Source: an uncultured Bacilli bacterium
GTDB lineage: Bacteria; Bacillota_I; Bacilli_A; RF39; UBA660
NCBI GenBank assembly: GCA_910584085.1
Contig: CAJTZY010000005.1
Span: forward strand, 1 to 22,920
Length of the DNA: 22,920 bases
Reading direction: 5' to 3'
The position numbers and the translations under genes were made by a program. This document shows positions 21,634 through 22,920 of this stretch, in pieces. Below the pieces are notes generated by a model that saw only the letters and a list, made by a program, of their open reading frames with translations, had not been told where the DNA came from and ran no database searches. Position 1 is the first letter of the stretch, and each line of letters opens with the position of its first letter.

Positions 21634-22920
21634 ATGAAGAAAAAATTATCAATAATATTATTATTGCTGTTTACCATATTATTTATTGATACAGCAAAAG
21701 CAGCTGAAATTAATAAAGTAGAAAAAATTAATTATATTAATCCTTTATATAAAGATGTTATAACAGAAAAGGATTTGATTAAACCAAAAGAATCTAATGA
21801 TTCATCGAATCCTATAGTAACATATTCAGGTAATGAATATGTTGAGTCTTTAGATGAGGCTGGTAAAATAGTTAGAATTGCAATGAAAAATAGGGAAGAA
21901 ACTATTCGAATTAAAATTAAAACAACTATAGATGTTGAGTTATGTAGAAAATTAATGGAGAATGCATTCCAACATACTGGTATATCAAATGAAGGAGATT
22001 ATTTAAAATGGCAATATGCTGGATGGAGTAGCCAATATTCATATAGTAAAGAGGGAGATTATTTATATTATAATATTACCTATACTGTAACTTACTATAC
22101 TACAAAGGAGCAGGAAAATATTCTTACTAATGAATTAAAAAAAGTATACAATAATTTAAATTTAAATGGTACGGATTATGATAAATTATTAAAAATATAT
22201 AACTATATAACTAATAATGTGGTTTATGATTATACAAATTTGAACGATAATGATTATAAATTAAAGTATACTGCTTATGCTGCTTTAATGAATAATACAT
22301 CAGTTTGTCAAGGATATGCAGTATTACTATATAGAATGCTACTAGATAATAATATTGATACCAGAGTAATAACTGGACTTGGTAATAGTGAACCCCATGC
22401 TTGGAATATAATTAAATTAGGAAAGTATTATTATCATGCCGATTCAACTTGGGACGCTAGTTATGCAAAATATGGTAAATACCCATACTTTCTAAAAGGA
22501 GATAGTAATTTTGTTGATAAAAGTAATCCACAAAATACCCATGAAAAATATAGTGAATATACTACAATAGCTTTTAACACAAAATATCCAATAGATTATT
22601 ATGATTATAGTGTTCGTCAAGAAATGGAACTTAGTGGATTACGATACAATTCCAATAATAATACTTGGGAATATTATACCAATGGAAAAGTTGACACTAC
22701 ATATAGTGGACTTGCTACAAATGAAAATGGAACTTGGTATGTAGAAAATGGTAAAATAACATTTAAATACACTGGAACATATAAAGATGCTTCAGGTCAA
22801 ATATATATAATAAGGGAAAGTAAAGTAAATACATTATTCACAGGTATAGAGCAAGCAAATGGCAGTTGGTATTACTTTAAAAATGGGAAGATTGATACTA
22901 CATATACAGGAATAGCATCA
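21634..22920 (+). CDS. Secreted transglutaminase-like protein with wall-binding-type repeats (3' end outside window)
   Basis: The frame is open for 429 codons to the window's end. A signal peptide (1-23, lysines then IILLLLFTILF and cleavage after AKA) is followed by about 130 residues of unknown fold. A transglutaminase/protease-like core has the full triad: C225 in SVCQGYA, H255 in PHAWN and D270 in ADSTWD. From about 335 onward come repeats of about 20-25 residues with aromatic-glycine units (WEYYTNGKVDTTYSGLA, TWYVENGKITFKYTG, WYYFKNGKIDTTYTGIA), like those seen on many surface proteins of gut Clostridia. It may process or crosslink surface proteins or peptidoglycan peptides. AAAGGA (21621-21626) precedes ATG 21634. 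Its own transcription is likely, since 231 non-coding bases separate it from the operon. The C-terminus is unseen. Confidence 0.87.
   Translation, partial: MKKKLSIILLLLFTILFIDTAKAAEINKVEKINYINPLYKDVITEKDLIKPKESNDSSNPIVTYSGNEYVESLDEAGKIVRIAMKNREETIRIKIKTTIDVELCRKLMENAFQHTGISNEGDYLKWQYAGWSSQYSYSKEGDYLYYNITYTVTYYTTKEQENILTNELKKVYNNLNLNGTDYDKLLKIYNYITNNVVYDYTNLNDNDYKLKYTAYAALMNNTSVCQGYAVLLYRMLLDNNIDTRVITGLGNSEPHAWNIIKLGKYYYHADSTWDASYAKYGKYPYFLKGDSNFVDKSNPQNTHEKYSEYTTIAFNTKYPIDYYDYSVRQEMELSGLRYNSNNNTWEYYTNGKVDTTYSGLATNENGTWYVENGKITFKYTGTYKDASGQIYIIRESKVNTLFTGIEQANGSWYYFKNGKIDTTYTGIAS

Noticed and set aside
1..22920. CRISPR array, tRNA, rRNA or prophage genes
   Set aside because: No regularly spaced repeats, no cloverleaf-like sequence, no rRNA blocks and no integrase, capsid or terminase genes were seen on either strand.

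Overview
The window is about 23 kb of very AT-rich DNA. Every supported gene is on the + strand. UGA is used as a stop (at 2268 and 14567) and tryptophan is read from UGG, so the code is standard. Strong AGGAGG-type ribosome binding sites and a CpsB/C/D regulatory set point to a low-GC Gram-positive bacterium (Bacillota, Clostridia-like or an uncultured gut lineage). No RNA gene, CRISPR array or complete insertion sequence was seen.

Left edge (1-1400): the 3' end of one Rpn/PD-(D/E)XK-family gene, then a complete paralogue whose last 92 bp and about 50 bp of downstream DNA nearly match the first copy. Polysaccharide region part A (1542-4988): an extended -10 promoter; a CpsC-like chain-length regulator, a CpsD-like tyrosine kinase and a CpsB-like PHP phosphatase; a VanZ-family membrane protein after a hairpin; a second extended -10 promoter; a priming sugar-phosphate transferase; and a strong rho-independent terminator. 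Accessory insert (4989-6374): a YhcG/DUF1016-type nuclease gene behind a 10-bp inverted repeat, a 42-residue DUF3789-like membrane microprotein not called by length-based gene finding, and a second strong terminator.

Polysaccharide region part B (6510-21402) looks like one long operon of about 15 kb. It begins with HddA, an HddC-GmhB fusion and GmhA, which together cover all four steps from sedoheptulose-7-phosphate to GDP-D-glycero-alpha-D-manno-heptose. It continues with a TagA/WecG-family transferase, a GT4 transferase, two hexapeptide acyltransferases, a DXD (GT32-like) transferase, a Wzy-like polymerase, a third hexapeptide acyltransferase and a Wzx-like flippase. It ends with a decoration cassette: TagF-like polyol-phosphate transferase, HAD-IB phosphatase, small NTP transferase, Asp/Glu racemase-family protein, TagD-like cytidylyltransferase and a membrane acyltransferase.

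The likely product is a Wzx/Wzy-type capsule or exopolysaccharide. It is probably built on a lipid-linked sugar made by the priming transferase, contains D,D-heptose, is heavily acylated and carries a polyol phosphate. The racemase and NTP transferase hint at a further unidentified substituent. The right edge (21634 onward) starts a secreted transglutaminase-like protein with wall-binding-type repeats that runs out of the window.
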